Source: Nevskia soli DSM 19509 (GTDB taxonomy: Bacteria > Pseudomonadota > Gammaproteobacteria > Nevskiales > Nevskiaceae). From it: a stretch of 23,042 nucleotides of DNA. The notes under the pieces are model-generated. The model saw only the letters and a list, made by a program, of their open reading frames with translations. It was not told where the DNA came from and did no database searches. The DNA lies in NCBI RefSeq assembly GCF_000711955.1, contig NZ_JONR01000057.1, positions 1 to 23,042 of the forward strand. The letters run 5' to 3'. Positions 5,925 to 13,478 of the stretch are shown here, in pieces (position 1 is the stretch's first letter; the number at the start of each line of letters is the position of its first letter). The position numbers were made by a program, and so were the translations under genes.

Positions 5925-8900
5925 GGTGTATCACTCGAAGCGGGGATCGATGTTGCGGGGGCCTGCGCCGCCTTGTAGTGGTAGGCGTAGTACACAACGG
6001 GGATGACGAACAGGGTCAGCACGGTGGAGACGAACGTGCCGAAGATCAGTGAGACGGAAAGACCCGAGAAAATCGGATCGTCCAGGATGAACAGAGCGCC
6101 GATCATCGCGGCGAGCGCCGTGAGCGCAATAGGGCGGGCACGTACGGCGGCTGCGCGGATCACCGCATCCTGCAGCGGCCGACCCCGCGCGATTTCCAGC
6201 TGCACGAAGTCGACCAGCAGAATGGAGTTGCGCACAATGATGCCGGCCAGCGCGATCATGCCGATCATGGAGGTGGCCGTGAATTGCCGCCCCAGCAAGG
6301 CGTGCCCAGGCATGATCCCGATCAGGGTCAAGGGAATCGGCGCCATGATAATCAGCGGAATGCCGTAGGAGCCGAACTGTGCGACGACCAGCAGATAAAT
6401 CAGCACCAAACCTACCGAATAGGCAATGCCCATGTCGCGGAAAGTCTCGTAGGTGATCTGCCATTCACCGTCCCACTTCAGGCTGCCGGCGATCGGGCTT
6501 TCGGGCTGGGCGATCAGCGTTTGCTCGATTGGTTGCCCCCCCGGGAGGTTCATCTTCCCGAGTGCCGATGAGATTCCCGCCATGCCATAGAGCGGGCTAT
6601 CGGTATGCCCAGCCATGTCGCCGACGACGTAGACCAGCGGCAGAAGATCCTTGTGGTAAATGGACTGCTCGTGCGGGCTGCGTTCCACGGTGGCCAACTC
6701 GCCGACCGGCACGAGACTTCCGTCACGCGAGCGAACCCGCAGCAACTTCAAGTTGTCGGGGTCGGATTTTTGTTCCAGGGGCAGCTCGACCCGCACCGGG
6801 ATCGGGTACTTGCTCTGTTCGCTGTGCAAATAGGATAGGTCGGCGCCGCGCAGGGCCATGGTGAGCGCGTCAACCACTGCGTCTTGACTCACACCAAGCC
6901 GTTCCGCCCTCGGGCGGTCCACGGCAAACACGAGCTTCTGTTGTGGTGCCTCGATGGAGGTGTCCACGTCCACTACGCCATCAACCGTGCGGAATGCCTT
7001 CTCGATCTCGCGGGCCAGCTGCATCTGTCGCCCATAGTCCAAACCGTAGACCTCGGCCACGATCGGTGCCAGCACGGGCGGGCCAGGCGGCACCTCCACG
7101 ATCTTGACGTTAGCCTGAAGCGCCGCGCCGATCCGCTGCAGGGGCTCGCGCACCGCCATGGCGATATCGTGGCTTTGCCTGGAGCGGTGATGGCGGTCCA
7201 CCAGGTTGACCTGCAGGTCGCCCTGGTAGGCCTCGCGCCGCAGGTAGTACTGACGCACCAAGCCGTTGAAGTTGATCGGAGCCGCGGTGCCGGCATACGA
7301 CTCGACGTCGCGGACCTCCGGCAGGCCTCGCAGGTACGCGCCGAGCGCCTGCAGCGTACGCTGGGTCTTCTCCAGCGAGGTGCCGGCCGGCATGTCCACC
7401 ACGACCTGGAATTCCGACTTGTTGTCCAACGGCAGCATTTTCAACACCACCAGTTTGGCTCCCGCCAAACCCAGTGACAGCAGGATCGCGGCCAGCACCC
7501 CGCCCAGCAGCTTCAGACGCGCCCCACGGCCGGACGCCCCACGGAGGAAGGGCGTCATGCGCCGGGTGAAGAAAGCCAACAGCCGATCATCGCCGCCGCC
7601 GTGAGCGGCTGGAGTCACGTGGCCGCCGAGCAGGCGCATCGACATCCAGGGAGTCAGTACGAAGGCGACCGCCAGCGAGATCAGCATGCCCATGCTCGCG
7701 TTGATCGGGATCGGCTGCATGTAAGGGCCCATCAGGCCTGAGACAAAGGCCATCGGCAGCAGCGCCGCGATCACCGTCAGCGTGGCCAGAATGGTTGGCC
7801 CGCCGACCTCATCCACCGCCAGCGGCACCGCCTCGCGCAGCGGCCGGCCTCCAATCAGCATGTGACGGTGGATGTTCTCCACCACCACGATGGCGTCATC
7901 CACCAGGATGCCAATGGAAAAGATCAGCGCGAACAGGGAAACACGGTTTAGGGTGAAGCCCCACATGCGAGAAGCGAATAGCGTGATCAACAGCGTCACC
8001 ACGACAGCGGCGCCAACGATAACAGCCTCGCGCCGCCCGAGAGTAAATAGCACCAGCAGGACCACAGACCCAGTGGCCAACACCAGCTTTTCCATCAGCG
8101 TCGTCGCCTTGTCAGCGGCGGTCACGCCGTAATTGCGCGTCACGGTGGCGTGCACGGCGCTGGGCACATAGACGCCGCGTAGCTGGTCGAAGCGATGGAT
8201 CAGGTGGTTGGCGACGACGACCGCGTTTTCACCGGGCTTCTTCGATATGGCGATGGTCACGGCCGGGAAGCAGCCGTGAGGTGGCGCGCTGGTAGCCGCG
8301 CCGGTGCAATACGTAACGTAGTTCTGAGGGGTCTCGTCGCCGAAGCGGATCTCGGCGACATCGCTCAGATGGATCGGGCGGTTCTGGTAGCTGCCCACTA
8401 CCAGTTCACCGACCTCTTCCTGGCGCATCAGGAAGGTGCCGGCCTGCACCTGGATGTCCTGGTCGTCGCGCACCAGCACCCCGGCATCCGCGGAGCGGTT
8501 CGCAACCGTCAAGCCCTGGCGCAGGTCGGAGGGAGCCAGGCCGTAGGCCGCCAAGCGACGCGCGTCCAGCGCGACGTGAACGATGCGCTCTGGTCCGCCG
8601 ATGCTGTAAATGTTGCGCGTCCCGGGCACCCGTTTCAGCTCGGTCTCCAGCGTATGTGCCACCCGCAGGAGCTGGCCGCCGTCCATACCCGGAGCATCGC
8701 TCCACAGCGTCAGCGCGGCAATCGGCACATCGTCGATGCCCTTGGGCTTGATCAGCACCGGACCGGCGCCGACGTCGCGCGGCAGCCAATCCTGGTGCTC
8801 ATAGAATGCGTTGTACAAGCGCACGATCGCCTCGGTCCGCGGCTGCCCCACCTTGAATTGCACCGTCAGCACCGCCATGCCAGGCCGGGAGACGGAAAAG

Positions 8901-9172
8901 ACATGGTCTACGCCCACGATCTCCGCAGCCACCTGCTCGGCGCCGTTGCTGACCAGTTGCTCCACTTCCTTGGCCGAGGCCCCCGGGAAGGGGATGAACA
9001 CATTGGCCATGGTTACATCGATCTGCGGCTCTTCCTCCCGCGGCGTGACCATCAGGGCAAAAAGGCCCATCAGCAGCCCGACCAGCGCCAGCAGCGGCGT
9101 AATGCGGGATTCAAGGAAAGCAGCGGCGATGCGCCCGGCGATCCCCAGACGCGGTGCCGACGCGCCGCTCAT
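5921..9172 (-). CDS. RND efflux pump, inner-membrane permease (AcrB-like)
   Basis: 1083 residues, the normal length for an RND permease, with two repeats each of a transmembrane group and a large periplasmic part. TM4 has the proton-relay pair GILVDDAIVVVENIHRH (D425, D426), as in AcrB D407/D408. The TM10 motif reads GIIVRNSILLVDF with Arg981 where AcrB has Lys940. The CusA-type metal pathway methionines and the DAAIV motif are not evident, so a metal-only pump is not favoured. Two cysteines (289 and 301) sit in a small periplasmic insertion. The pump overlaps the adaptor gene upstream and the CMD gene downstream by 4 bp each. No outer-membrane component lies in this operon; one is at the end of the divergent operon. 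Substrate unknown. Confidence 0.93.
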   Translation of the reverse strand: MSGASAPRLGIAGRIAAAFLESRITPLLALVGLLMGLFALMVTPREEEPQIDVTMANVFIPFPGASAKEVEQLVSNGAEQVAAEIVGVDHVFSVSRPGMAVLTVQFKVGQPRTEAIVRLYNAFYEHQDWLPRDVGAGPVLIKPKGIDDVPIAALTLWSDAPGMDGGQLLRVAHTLETELKRVPGTRNIYSIGGPERIVHVALDARRLAAYGLAPSDLRQGLTVANRSADAGVLVRDDQDIQVQAGTFLMRQEEVGELVVGSYQNRPIHLSDVAEIRFGDETPQNYVTYCTGAATSAPPHGCFPAVTIAISKKPGENAVVVANHLIHRFDQLRGVYVPSAVHATVTRNYGVTAADKATTLMEKLVLATGSVVLLVLFTLGRREAVIVGAAVVVTLLITLFASRMWGFTLNRVSLFALIFSIGILVDDAIVVVENIHRHMLIGGRPLREAVPLAVDEVGGPTILATLTVIAALLPMAFVSGLMGPYMQPIPINASMGMLISLAVAFVLTPWMSMRLLGGHVTPAAHGGGDDRLLAFFTRRMTPFLRGASGRGARLKLLGGVLAAILLSLGLAGAKLVVLKMLPLDNKSEFQVVVDMPAGTSLEKTQRTLQALGAYLRGLPEVRDVESYAGTAAPINFNGLVRQYYLRREAYQGDLQVNLVDRHHRSRQSHDIAMAVREPLQRIGAALQANVKIVEVPPGPPVLAPIVAEVYGLDYGRQMQLAREIEKAFRTVDGVVDVDTSIEAPQQKLVFAVDRPRAERLGVSQDAVVDALTMALRGADLSYLHSEQSKYPIPVRVELPLEQKSDPDNLKLLRVRSRDGSLVPVGELATVERSPHEQSIYHKDLLPLVYVVGDMAGHTDSPLYGMAGISSALGKMNLPGGQPIEQTLIAQPESPIAGSLKWDGEWQITYETFRDMGIAYSVGLVLIYLLVVAQFGSYGIPLIIMAPIPLTLIGIMPGHALLGRQFTATSMIGMIALAGIIVRNSILLVDFVQLEIARGRPLQDAVIRAAAVRARPIALTALAAMIGALFILDDPIFSGLSVSLIFGTFVSTVLTLFVIPVVYYAYHYKAAQAPATSIPASSDTP

Positions 9173-10200
9173 GGAGTCCCGCCTTCCTGCCTGCGCACCG
9201 CCTCGGCAGCCGCGACTGGATCGCTGACCACCTGCTCGCCGGCCGCCAGGCCCGCCACAACCTCGATCCGACCGCCTTGCACGGTCCTACCCGTACGGAC
9301 GGCACGGAACTCCAACCGGTGCTGTGCATCCTCGACATAGAGACCGGTCACCTCGCCGCGCTGCGCCAACGCGGCTTCTACGACCGTCAGGGCCGATGCG
9401 CTGGCCAGCTTGAACCCAACCTTCACCAATTCGCCCGGATAGATCCCATGCGGACCGGCGCCAGGAAACTCAACGCGCGCCCGAAACGTGTGGGTATGTT
9501 CGTCGGCGTAAGGAAAGAAGACCACTGCGGAGGCGTCCACGGAAGCGCCGTCCGGAAAAATGACCCGCGCCGCCGGATTGCCGCGCAGCGCGCCTACGAA
9601 CTGCTGCGGCACATCCACCACCGCGCGCAGCCGGTCCAGCGACAGCAGCGTCACGACCGGCCTGCCAGGGGCCGCAAGCTCACCAACCTCGACATGTCGT
9701 GCAGTGATGATTCCGGCGAACGGGGCGCGAATCAGGGCCTGTCCCTCTTGCTCCAGTGCTCCATCAACCGCTGCCTGCGCAGCGTCGCGAGCCGCTGTCG
9801 CGCGGTCCATCTGCGCCTGGGGGATCAGCTTCTTGTCGAACACAGCCTTGACGCGACCGTACCCGGCCTGAGCCTCCTTCAGGGCCGCCTGCGCCGCATC
9901 CAGCCGGGCGCGGGGCTCGGCGTCACGCAGCCGAGCCAGGATGTCGCCCTTCTGTACGGCCGTATTCACATCGACCGGCAGTTCCACGATGCGGCCCGCG
10001 GTCTGGGCTGACACCGTAGACTGGCTTACGGCTTCGAGTACCCCATCAAAGGCCTGCTCATGATCCATTGGCCCAAGTTCTACGCGCACCACGGCCAGAT
10101 GCGGATCGGTCGCCGTCGACGGCGGGGGCGCGGAATCGTGGCCACAAGCGGCCACAGCCAGGGCCAAAGGCGCGACCAGCATCATTGCCCGCATCGACAT
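9169..10200 (-). CDS. RND periplasmic adaptor (membrane fusion) lipoprotein
   Basis: 343 residues. The N-terminus is a lipoprotein signal with lipobox VAAC (Cys19). The order is that of HlyD/AcrA-like adaptors: a beta strand with a split lipoyl domain (QTAGRIVELPVDVNTAVQKGDIL, about residues 57-79), an alpha-helical hairpin rich in Ala, Arg and Gln (80-140), the second lipoyl half (IRAPFAGIITARHVEVGELAAPG), a beta-barrel and a membrane-proximal domain. A ribosome site GGAG sits 6 bp before the ATG. It overlaps the permease start by 4 bp and would dock that pump to an outer-membrane channel. No His/Met-rich metal-binding N-terminus of the CusB type is seen. Confidence 0.93.
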   Translation of the reverse strand: MSMRAMMLVAPLALAVAACGHDSAPPPSTATDPHLAVVRVELGPMDHEQAFDGVLEAVSQSTVSAQTAGRIVELPVDVNTAVQKGDILARLRDAEPRARLDAAQAALKEAQAGYGRVKAVFDKKLIPQAQMDRATAARDAAQAAVDGALEQEGQALIRAPFAGIITARHVEVGELAAPGRPVVTLLSLDRLRAVVDVPQQFVGALRGNPAARVIFPDGASVDASAVVFFPYADEHTHTFRARVEFPGAGPHGIYPGELVKVGFKLASASALTVVEAALAQRGEVTGLYVEDAQHRLEFRAVRTGRTVQGGRIEVVAGLAAGEQVVSDPVAAAEAVRRQEGGTP

Positions 10201-10218
10201 GGTCCGCTCCAGCCGCCG

Positions 10219-10473
10219 TTATTTTCTGTCAGCGGCGCAGAACGCCGCGCCGCTGCGCACCCCAAGCCTGGAGAGAATCATGGCCAAGGGGCAAAGCCCG
10301 GTGAAGGACGCCTGCAACATGTTTGCGCCAACGAAGGCGGTGAACCACAGCCAATGGATGCTGTGGACTTGTGACAGGATCAGGGAGGCCAGAACAAAGA
10401 GTCCGGCGAAGCGGAACACCAGTCGGTCGACATTGGTTCCGGTCTGGCTGCTGGGCAAAGTGGTGACGGTCAT
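10219..10473 (-). CDS. DUF2892 (YgaP-like) membrane protein
   Basis: 84 residues with two hydrophobic helices (LVFRFAGLFVLASLILS and WLWFTAFVGANMLQASFTG) followed by the signature CPLAMILSRLGVRSGAAFC. This is the DUF2892 pattern (NvDRivR...G....T.FCP....L), the same membrane module that is fused to rhodanese in YgaP. It is often found next to rhodanese or DUF442 proteins and SQR. The cysteine before Pro (C61) and the C-terminal Cys are typical. A ribosome site GGAG lies 9 bp before the ATG, and it sits 24 bp after the DUF442 gene. Its molecular function is unknown; a role in sulfur handling at the membrane is inferred from context. Confidence 0.88.
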   Translation of the reverse strand: MTVTTLPSSQTGTNVDRLVFRFAGLFVLASLILSQVHSIHWLWFTAFVGANMLQASFTGLCPLAMILSRLGVRSGAAFCAADRK

Positions 10474-10497
10474 GGCTGTTTCTCCAGTTCTGGTGGC

Positions 10498-10947
10498 TCA
10501 GTGGCCTGCCAGGATGTTTCGGACGGCGGGTTCGAGAATCTTCAGCCCTGCGGCGCGGCCGGCATTGACGGCCTCTTCGATCGGAAGTCCGTCGACGAAA
10601 TGGGCCTTCAAGGCGAACAGGGCGCCGACGCGATTCCCGCTCGCACAGTGCACCAGCACAGGCCCTGCTTCTGCATCGCTCAGAGCTGTGGCCAGCTTGC
10701 GGGCATTGGCCGGGGTGAGATCGGCGGGGCCGGCAACGGGGATGTTCACGTAGACCATCCCAAGCGATCTGACGACGGCGGCCTCGTCGTAGTCCGATGG
10801 CTCGGACGGCGGGCACAAGTTGACGATCATCTTCACGCCGCGTTGCCGCGCCTGCTCCAGGTGCTCGGGGCGCGGTCGGCCGCCCGTGCACAGGCCCTCG
10901 GCCGGCGTGCATGCGTTGGGCACATCAATCCAGATTTGAGAACTCAT
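10498..10947 (-). CDS. DUF442 / TIGR01244-type sulfurtransferase-phosphatase-like protein
   Basis: 149 residues. The fold resembles dual-specificity phosphatases: an early GGRPRPEHL motif, a strand MIVNLCPPSE, and an active-site loop HCASGNRVGAL with Cys101 and Arg106. The spacing C-X4-R gives a six-residue rhodanese-size loop rather than the C-X5-R of phosphatases, in line with the DUF442 domain of the Blh/persulfide dioxygenase-linked proteins in bigR operons. Here the metallo-beta-lactamase (persulfide dioxygenase) half is absent. The likely role is transfer of sulfane sulfur released by SQR. The ATG overlaps the stop of the repressor gene in an ATGA, so both are translated together. Confidence 0.88.
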   Translation of the reverse strand: MSSQIWIDVPNACTPAEGLCTGGRPRPEHLEQARQRGVKMIVNLCPPSEPSDYDEAAVVRSLGMVYVNIPVAGPADLTPANARKLATALSDAEAGPVLVHCASGNRVGALFALKAHFVDGLPIEEAVNAGRAAGLKILEPAVRNILAGH

Positions 10948-11321
10948 TTGCTGACCCTCTTGCGCCGCGACCCCTTGGCTCCAGGGGCACAGCAGTAGGT
11001 GGAATACAGCACGTGGATGATGTCCAGGGCAGGGCCGTCAGGGACGCTGTAATAAATCGTTTGCGACTCGCGACGCGTCGACACGAGGCCGTCGGCGCGC
11101 AGTACGGCCAGATGCTGCGACAGCGCGGACTGCGACAGCGGCACGCGCTCGTTGAGCGCTCCAACCGAAAGTTCGCCCTGAGACAGCGTGCACAGGATCA
11201 TCAGGCGATGTCGATTGGCCATCGCCCGCAGCAGGGCTTCCGCCTCGCCGGCATGCAGCTCGAGCTCGTGAAGCGCTGGAAGCTCCACTTCCGCAATCTT
11301 TCGCGTCGCCGTCCTGGTCAT
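10944..11321 (-). CDS. bigR: BigR/SqrR-type ArsR repressor, persulfide sensor
   Basis: A 125-residue ArsR-family repressor. The winged helix has ANRHRLMILCTLSQGELSVGAL, then recognition helix SQSALSQHLAVLRADGLV and a wing with TIYYSV. Cysteines 44 and 110 are 66 residues apart, exactly the spacing of Xylella BigR C42/C108 (and SqrR C41/C107), which form a disulfide or polysulfide bridge in response to reactive sulfur; C111 is an additional adjacent thiol. No CVC arsenic motif is present. It is the first gene of the leftward operon, its ATG is just 5 bp from the operator-like repeat, and it is followed by DUF442 and DUF2892 genes as in known bigR neighbourhoods. It should repress both divergent operons and be released by sulfide-derived persulfides. 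Confidence 0.88.
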   Translation of the reverse strand: MTRTATRKIAEVELPALHELELHAGEAEALLRAMANRHRLMILCTLSQGELSVGALNERVPLSQSALSQHLAVLRADGLVSTRRESQTIYYSVPDGPALDIIHVLYSTYCCAPGAKGSRRKRVSK

Positions 11322-11325
11322 ACAT

Positions 11326-11354
11326 TTGACATTACTAAATTAGTGATCTCTAAT
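11326..11354 (+). promoter_or_regulatory. sigma70-like promoter of the sqr-cyd-OMF operon
   Basis: TTGACA (11326-11331) and TCTAAT (11349-11354) are separated by exactly 17 bp, matching the consensus at 6/6 and 5/6 positions. Transcription would start near 11361, about 137 bp before the SQR ATG. The whole spacer is occupied by the inverted repeat, so a bound repressor would block polymerase. Confidence 0.72.
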
Positions 11355-11356
11355 GT
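11329..11356. promoter_or_regulatory. AT-rich inverted-repeat operator, probable BigR-type site
   Basis: The core ATTACTAAATTAGTGAT (11331-11347) is an inverted repeat centred on 11339 with one mismatch. It is nested in a wider pair ACATTA (11329-11334) / TAATGT (11351-11356) and overlaps another pair ATTAG (11339-11343) / CTAAT (11350-11354). An AT-rich palindrome of this kind in an otherwise GC-rich region, directly before a bigR-like gene, is what is known of BigR boxes. It covers the spacer of the rightward promoter and the start region of the leftward one. Confidence 0.72.
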
Positions 11357-11380
11357 AACTGCGTTCGATATAGTTGGCAA
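11352..11380 (-). promoter_or_regulatory. promoter of the bigR-RND operon (leftward)
   Basis: On the minus strand TTGCCA (11380-11375) and TACATT (11357-11352) are 17 bp apart, matching the -35 at 5/6 and the -10 at 4/6 positions. Transcription would start near 11345, inside the inverted repeat and 24 bp before the repressor ATG. The rightward -10 overlaps this one, so the two promoters are interlocked. Confidence 0.5.
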
Positions 11381-11413
11381 GTGCGAGTGTGCTTGCCGCT
11401 GGCGCAGCGCGAA

Positions 11414-11427
11414 TTGATCCACATCAA
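11414..11427. promoter_or_regulatory. perfect FNR/Anr box upstream of SQR
   Basis: TTGATCCACATCAA matches the FNR consensus TTGAT-N4-ATCAA at all 10 defined positions. It lies 70 bp before the SQR ATG and about 60 bp downstream of the start predicted for the BigR-controlled promoter. It may therefore activate a second promoter (start near 11462, with only a weak -10, CAGGAT, visible) or act as a roadblock. The match is exact; the mode of action is open. Confidence 0.68.
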
Positions 11428-11497
11428 TGGCAGGACTGCGGACGGCGCGCAGGATGCGAAAGGCGCCAATGCGGCCCGGCCGAGGAGCAAGCGAATC

Positions 11498-12781
11498 ATG
11501 GCCAATATCGTTGTCATGGGCGCCGGAATCGGCGGCCTTCCGGCCGCGTACGATCTGCGCGCGAAGCTGGGCGAGGAGCACCGCATCACCGTGGTCAGCG
11601 CGATTGACCACTTCCAGTTCACGCCTTCCAACCCTTGGGTGGCCGTGGGCTGGCGCCAGCCGGAGCAAATCGTCGTACCACTGGCGCCCCGGCTTGAAAA
11701 GAAGGGCATCCGCTTCATACCCCAGGCGGTGACGCGGCTCGACCCCGCGGTTGGCAAGCTTAGTCTGGCCGACGGCCAGGAACTCAGTTACGACTACCTC
11801 ATCATCGCCACCGGACCCAAGCTCGCCTTTGACGAGATTCCAGGGCTCGGACCGGAGGGCCATACCCAGTCAGTTTGCACTACGCCCCACGCAAGTCGTG
11901 CCTGGGTCGCGTACCAGGAATTTCTCAAGAATCCGGGGCCCATCGTTATTGGGGCCGCGCAGGGCGCAAGCTGCTTTGGCCCTGCCTACGAATTCGCGCT
12001 GATCGTTGATTCCGATCTGCGCAAGCGCAAGATCCGTGACCAGGTTCCGATGACCTTCGTCACCAGCGAGCCCTATATCGGCCACATGGGACTCGGCGGC
12101 GTCGGCGACTCGAAAGGACTGCTGGAGTCGGCTCTCCGCCAGCGTCACATCAAGTGGATCACCAACGCCAAGCTGCTGGAGGCGAAGGCCGATGCCGTGC
12201 GCGTCGCCGAGCACGACGACAAGGGCCAGGCGGTGAAGGAACTGGAACTGCCCTCGCGCTTCACCATGTTCATACCCGCTTTCAAGGGGGTGGATGCCGT
12301 GGCGGCCGTCAAGGAAATGTGCAACCCGCGCGGTTTCGTGCAGATCGATGAGTATCAGCGCAATCCGAAGTACCCCAATATCTACTCGGCGGGTGTGTGC
12401 GTTGCTATTCCTCCGGTCGAGGCGACTCCGATCCCAACCGGCGCGCCCAAGACCGGCTACATGATCGAGTCCATGGTCACGGCCATCGTCGAGAACATCA
12501 AGGAGGAGCTGGCTGGAAAGCCGGTCACGCACAAGGCGACCTGGAACGCCATTTGTCTGGCAGACATGGGAGACGACGGCGTCGCGTTTGTCGCGTTGCC
12601 GCAGATCCCGCCGCGCAACCTCACCTGGGCCAAGCAGGGCAAGTGGGTTCACCTGGCCAAGATCGCATTTGAGAAGTATTTCATCAGCAAGATGAAGAGT
12701 GGCAACACCGAGCCCGTGTTCGAGAAATATGTACTCAAGGCACTCGGCATCGTCCGCTTGAAGGAAAAGGTGTCCGAATGA
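11498..12781 (+). CDS. sqr: sulfide:quinone oxidoreductase (SQR)
   Basis: A 427-residue flavoprotein that oxidises sulfide to sulfane sulfur and reduces quinone at the inner membrane. The N-terminal dinucleotide fold reads VVMGAGIGG (5-13), and the second FAD contact region is YSAGVCVAIPP (296-306). The three cysteines of the SQR mechanism are present: C127 (SVCTTP), C159 (GASCFGP) and C353 (AICLADMGDDG). Their numbering is the same as I recall for Rhodobacter capsulatus SQR, which makes a plain NADH dehydrogenase or flavocytochrome c unlikely. The C-terminus has the amphipathic segment (KYFISKMKSGNTEPVFEKYVL region) used for membrane binding. The ATG at 11498 is chosen because the FAD motif begins there and AGGAG lies 10 bp upstream. 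It heads the rightward operon and overlaps the thioredoxin gene by 4 bp. Confidence 0.93.
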   Translation: MANIVVMGAGIGGLPAAYDLRAKLGEEHRITVVSAIDHFQFTPSNPWVAVGWRQPEQIVVPLAPRLEKKGIRFIPQAVTRLDPAVGKLSLADGQELSYDYLIIATGPKLAFDEIPGLGPEGHTQSVCTTPHASRAWVAYQEFLKNPGPIVIGAAQGASCFGPAYEFALIVDSDLRKRKIRDQVPMTFVTSEPYIGHMGLGGVGDSKGLLESALRQRHIKWITNAKLLEAKADAVRVAEHDDKGQAVKELELPSRFTMFIPAFKGVDAVAAVKEMCNPRGFVQIDEYQRNPKYPNIYSAGVCVAIPPVEATPIPTGAPKTGYMIESMVTAIVENIKEELAGKPVTHKATWNAICLADMGDDGVAFVALPQIPPRNLTWAKQGKWVHLAKIAFEKYFISKMKSGNTEPVFEKYVLKALGIVRLKEKVSE

Positions 12782-13209
12782 GCCTGCTGCGCAGCTGTCC
12801 CGCCTGCGGGCGGTCCAACCGGGTTCCCGCTGGCCACCTCGCTGATGTCGGGCGCTGCGGTGCCTGCCATGCCCAACTGCGGCCACTGGCTGAGCCGCTA
12901 GACGCTACCGAGGCGCAGTTCGATGCGATCGTCGGGGCGGCACGAGTCCCGGTTCTGGTCGACTTCTGGGCTCCCTGGTGCGGCCCGTGCCGTACCGCCG
13001 CGCCGGAGGTGGAGAAAGCAGCCAAAGCCCTCGCCGGCCGGGCTATCGTGCTGAAGGTCAATACCGAGTCGCAACCTGCGCTAGCTCAGCGATTTGGGGT
13101 GCGCAGCATTCCCAACTTCACGGTATTTCGTGATGGGCAGCCTGTCTGGCAGCAACCCGGCGTACTCGGACACGGCCAGCTCGAAGCAGCTGTTCTTCGG
13201 GCGGTCTGA
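12778..13209 (+). CDS. trxC: thioredoxin 2-type (zinc-ribbon thioredoxin)
   Basis: 143 residues in two parts. A zinc ribbon with CPAC (C7, C10) and CGAC (C27, C30) is followed by a thioredoxin domain with active site WCGPC (67-71) and cis-Pro in RSIPNFTVF. This is the Trx2/TrxC architecture. Thioredoxins reduce protein and low-molecular-weight persulfides, releasing H2S, so a copy translationally coupled (ATGA overlap) to SQR fits removal of sulfur from SQR or from damaged thiols. It is more likely an island-specific paralogue than the housekeeping trxC; this is inferred from the location only. Confidence 0.92.
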   Translation: MSLLRSCPACGRSNRVPAGHLADVGRCGACHAQLRPLAEPLDATEAQFDAIVGAARVPVLVDFWAPWCGPCRTAAPEVEKAAKALAGRAIVLKVNTESQPALAQRFGVRSIPNFTVFRDGQPVWQQPGVLGHGQLEAAVLRAV

Positions 13210-13217
13210 ACTTGAAC

Positions 13218-13478
13218 ATGGGCGATACCCCTCTCAGCCCGGCAATCGCTGCCGGTGAACGCCACACCGGCGCCCGCGTCGCCGCGCAGCAGAACGACTG
13301 GCCGCGCGCGCTGATATCGAAGATGGCGCTCCTGCTGCTGATCAAGCTGATCGCCCTGGGCGGCCTATGGTGGTGGTTCTTTTCGCCGTCCCACCGCCCG
13401 CCAGCCAACGGAGCCGCCGTGGCCTCCCGCTTCCTCTCCGAATCCAAGCCTGCATCATCAGGAGCGCAGTCGCCGTGA
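13218..13478 (+). CDS. cydP: CydP-like small subunit of bd oxidase
   Basis: 86 residues with one membrane helix. The pattern WPRALISKMALLLLIK followed by LGGLWWWFFSP (about residues 29-57) resembles the family annotated as cytochrome oxidase putative small subunit CydP (R-L/I-x-x-K-x-x-L-L-L-x-I-K then L-W-x-x-F-F). The ATG at 13218 follows the thioredoxin stop by 8 bp; an in-frame TTG at 13212 is less likely. The stop overlaps the GTG of cydA in a GTGA. Its role in bd oxidase assembly or activity is not established; assignment rests on the helix pattern and position immediately before cydA. Confidence 0.7.
   Translation: MGDTPLSPAIAAGERHTGARVAAQQNDWPRALISKMALLLLIKLIALGGLWWWFFSPSHRPPANGAAVASRFLSESKPASSGAQSP

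Noticed and set aside
8195..9340. Long plus-strand open frame of 381 codons
   Set aside because: It lies wholly antisense to the RND permease and adaptor genes, has no known motif, and its His/Arg/Gln-rich composition is typical of reverse-complement frames in GC-rich genes.
5921..10200. CusBA-type copper/silver efflux system
   Set aside because: The permease keeps the AcrB-type Asp pair and shows no evident CusA methionine path; the adaptor lacks a metal-binding N-terminus.
11870..12886. Minus-strand open frame of 338 codons
   Set aside because: Antisense to SQR and thioredoxin; the sense frame has all SQR catalytic residues.
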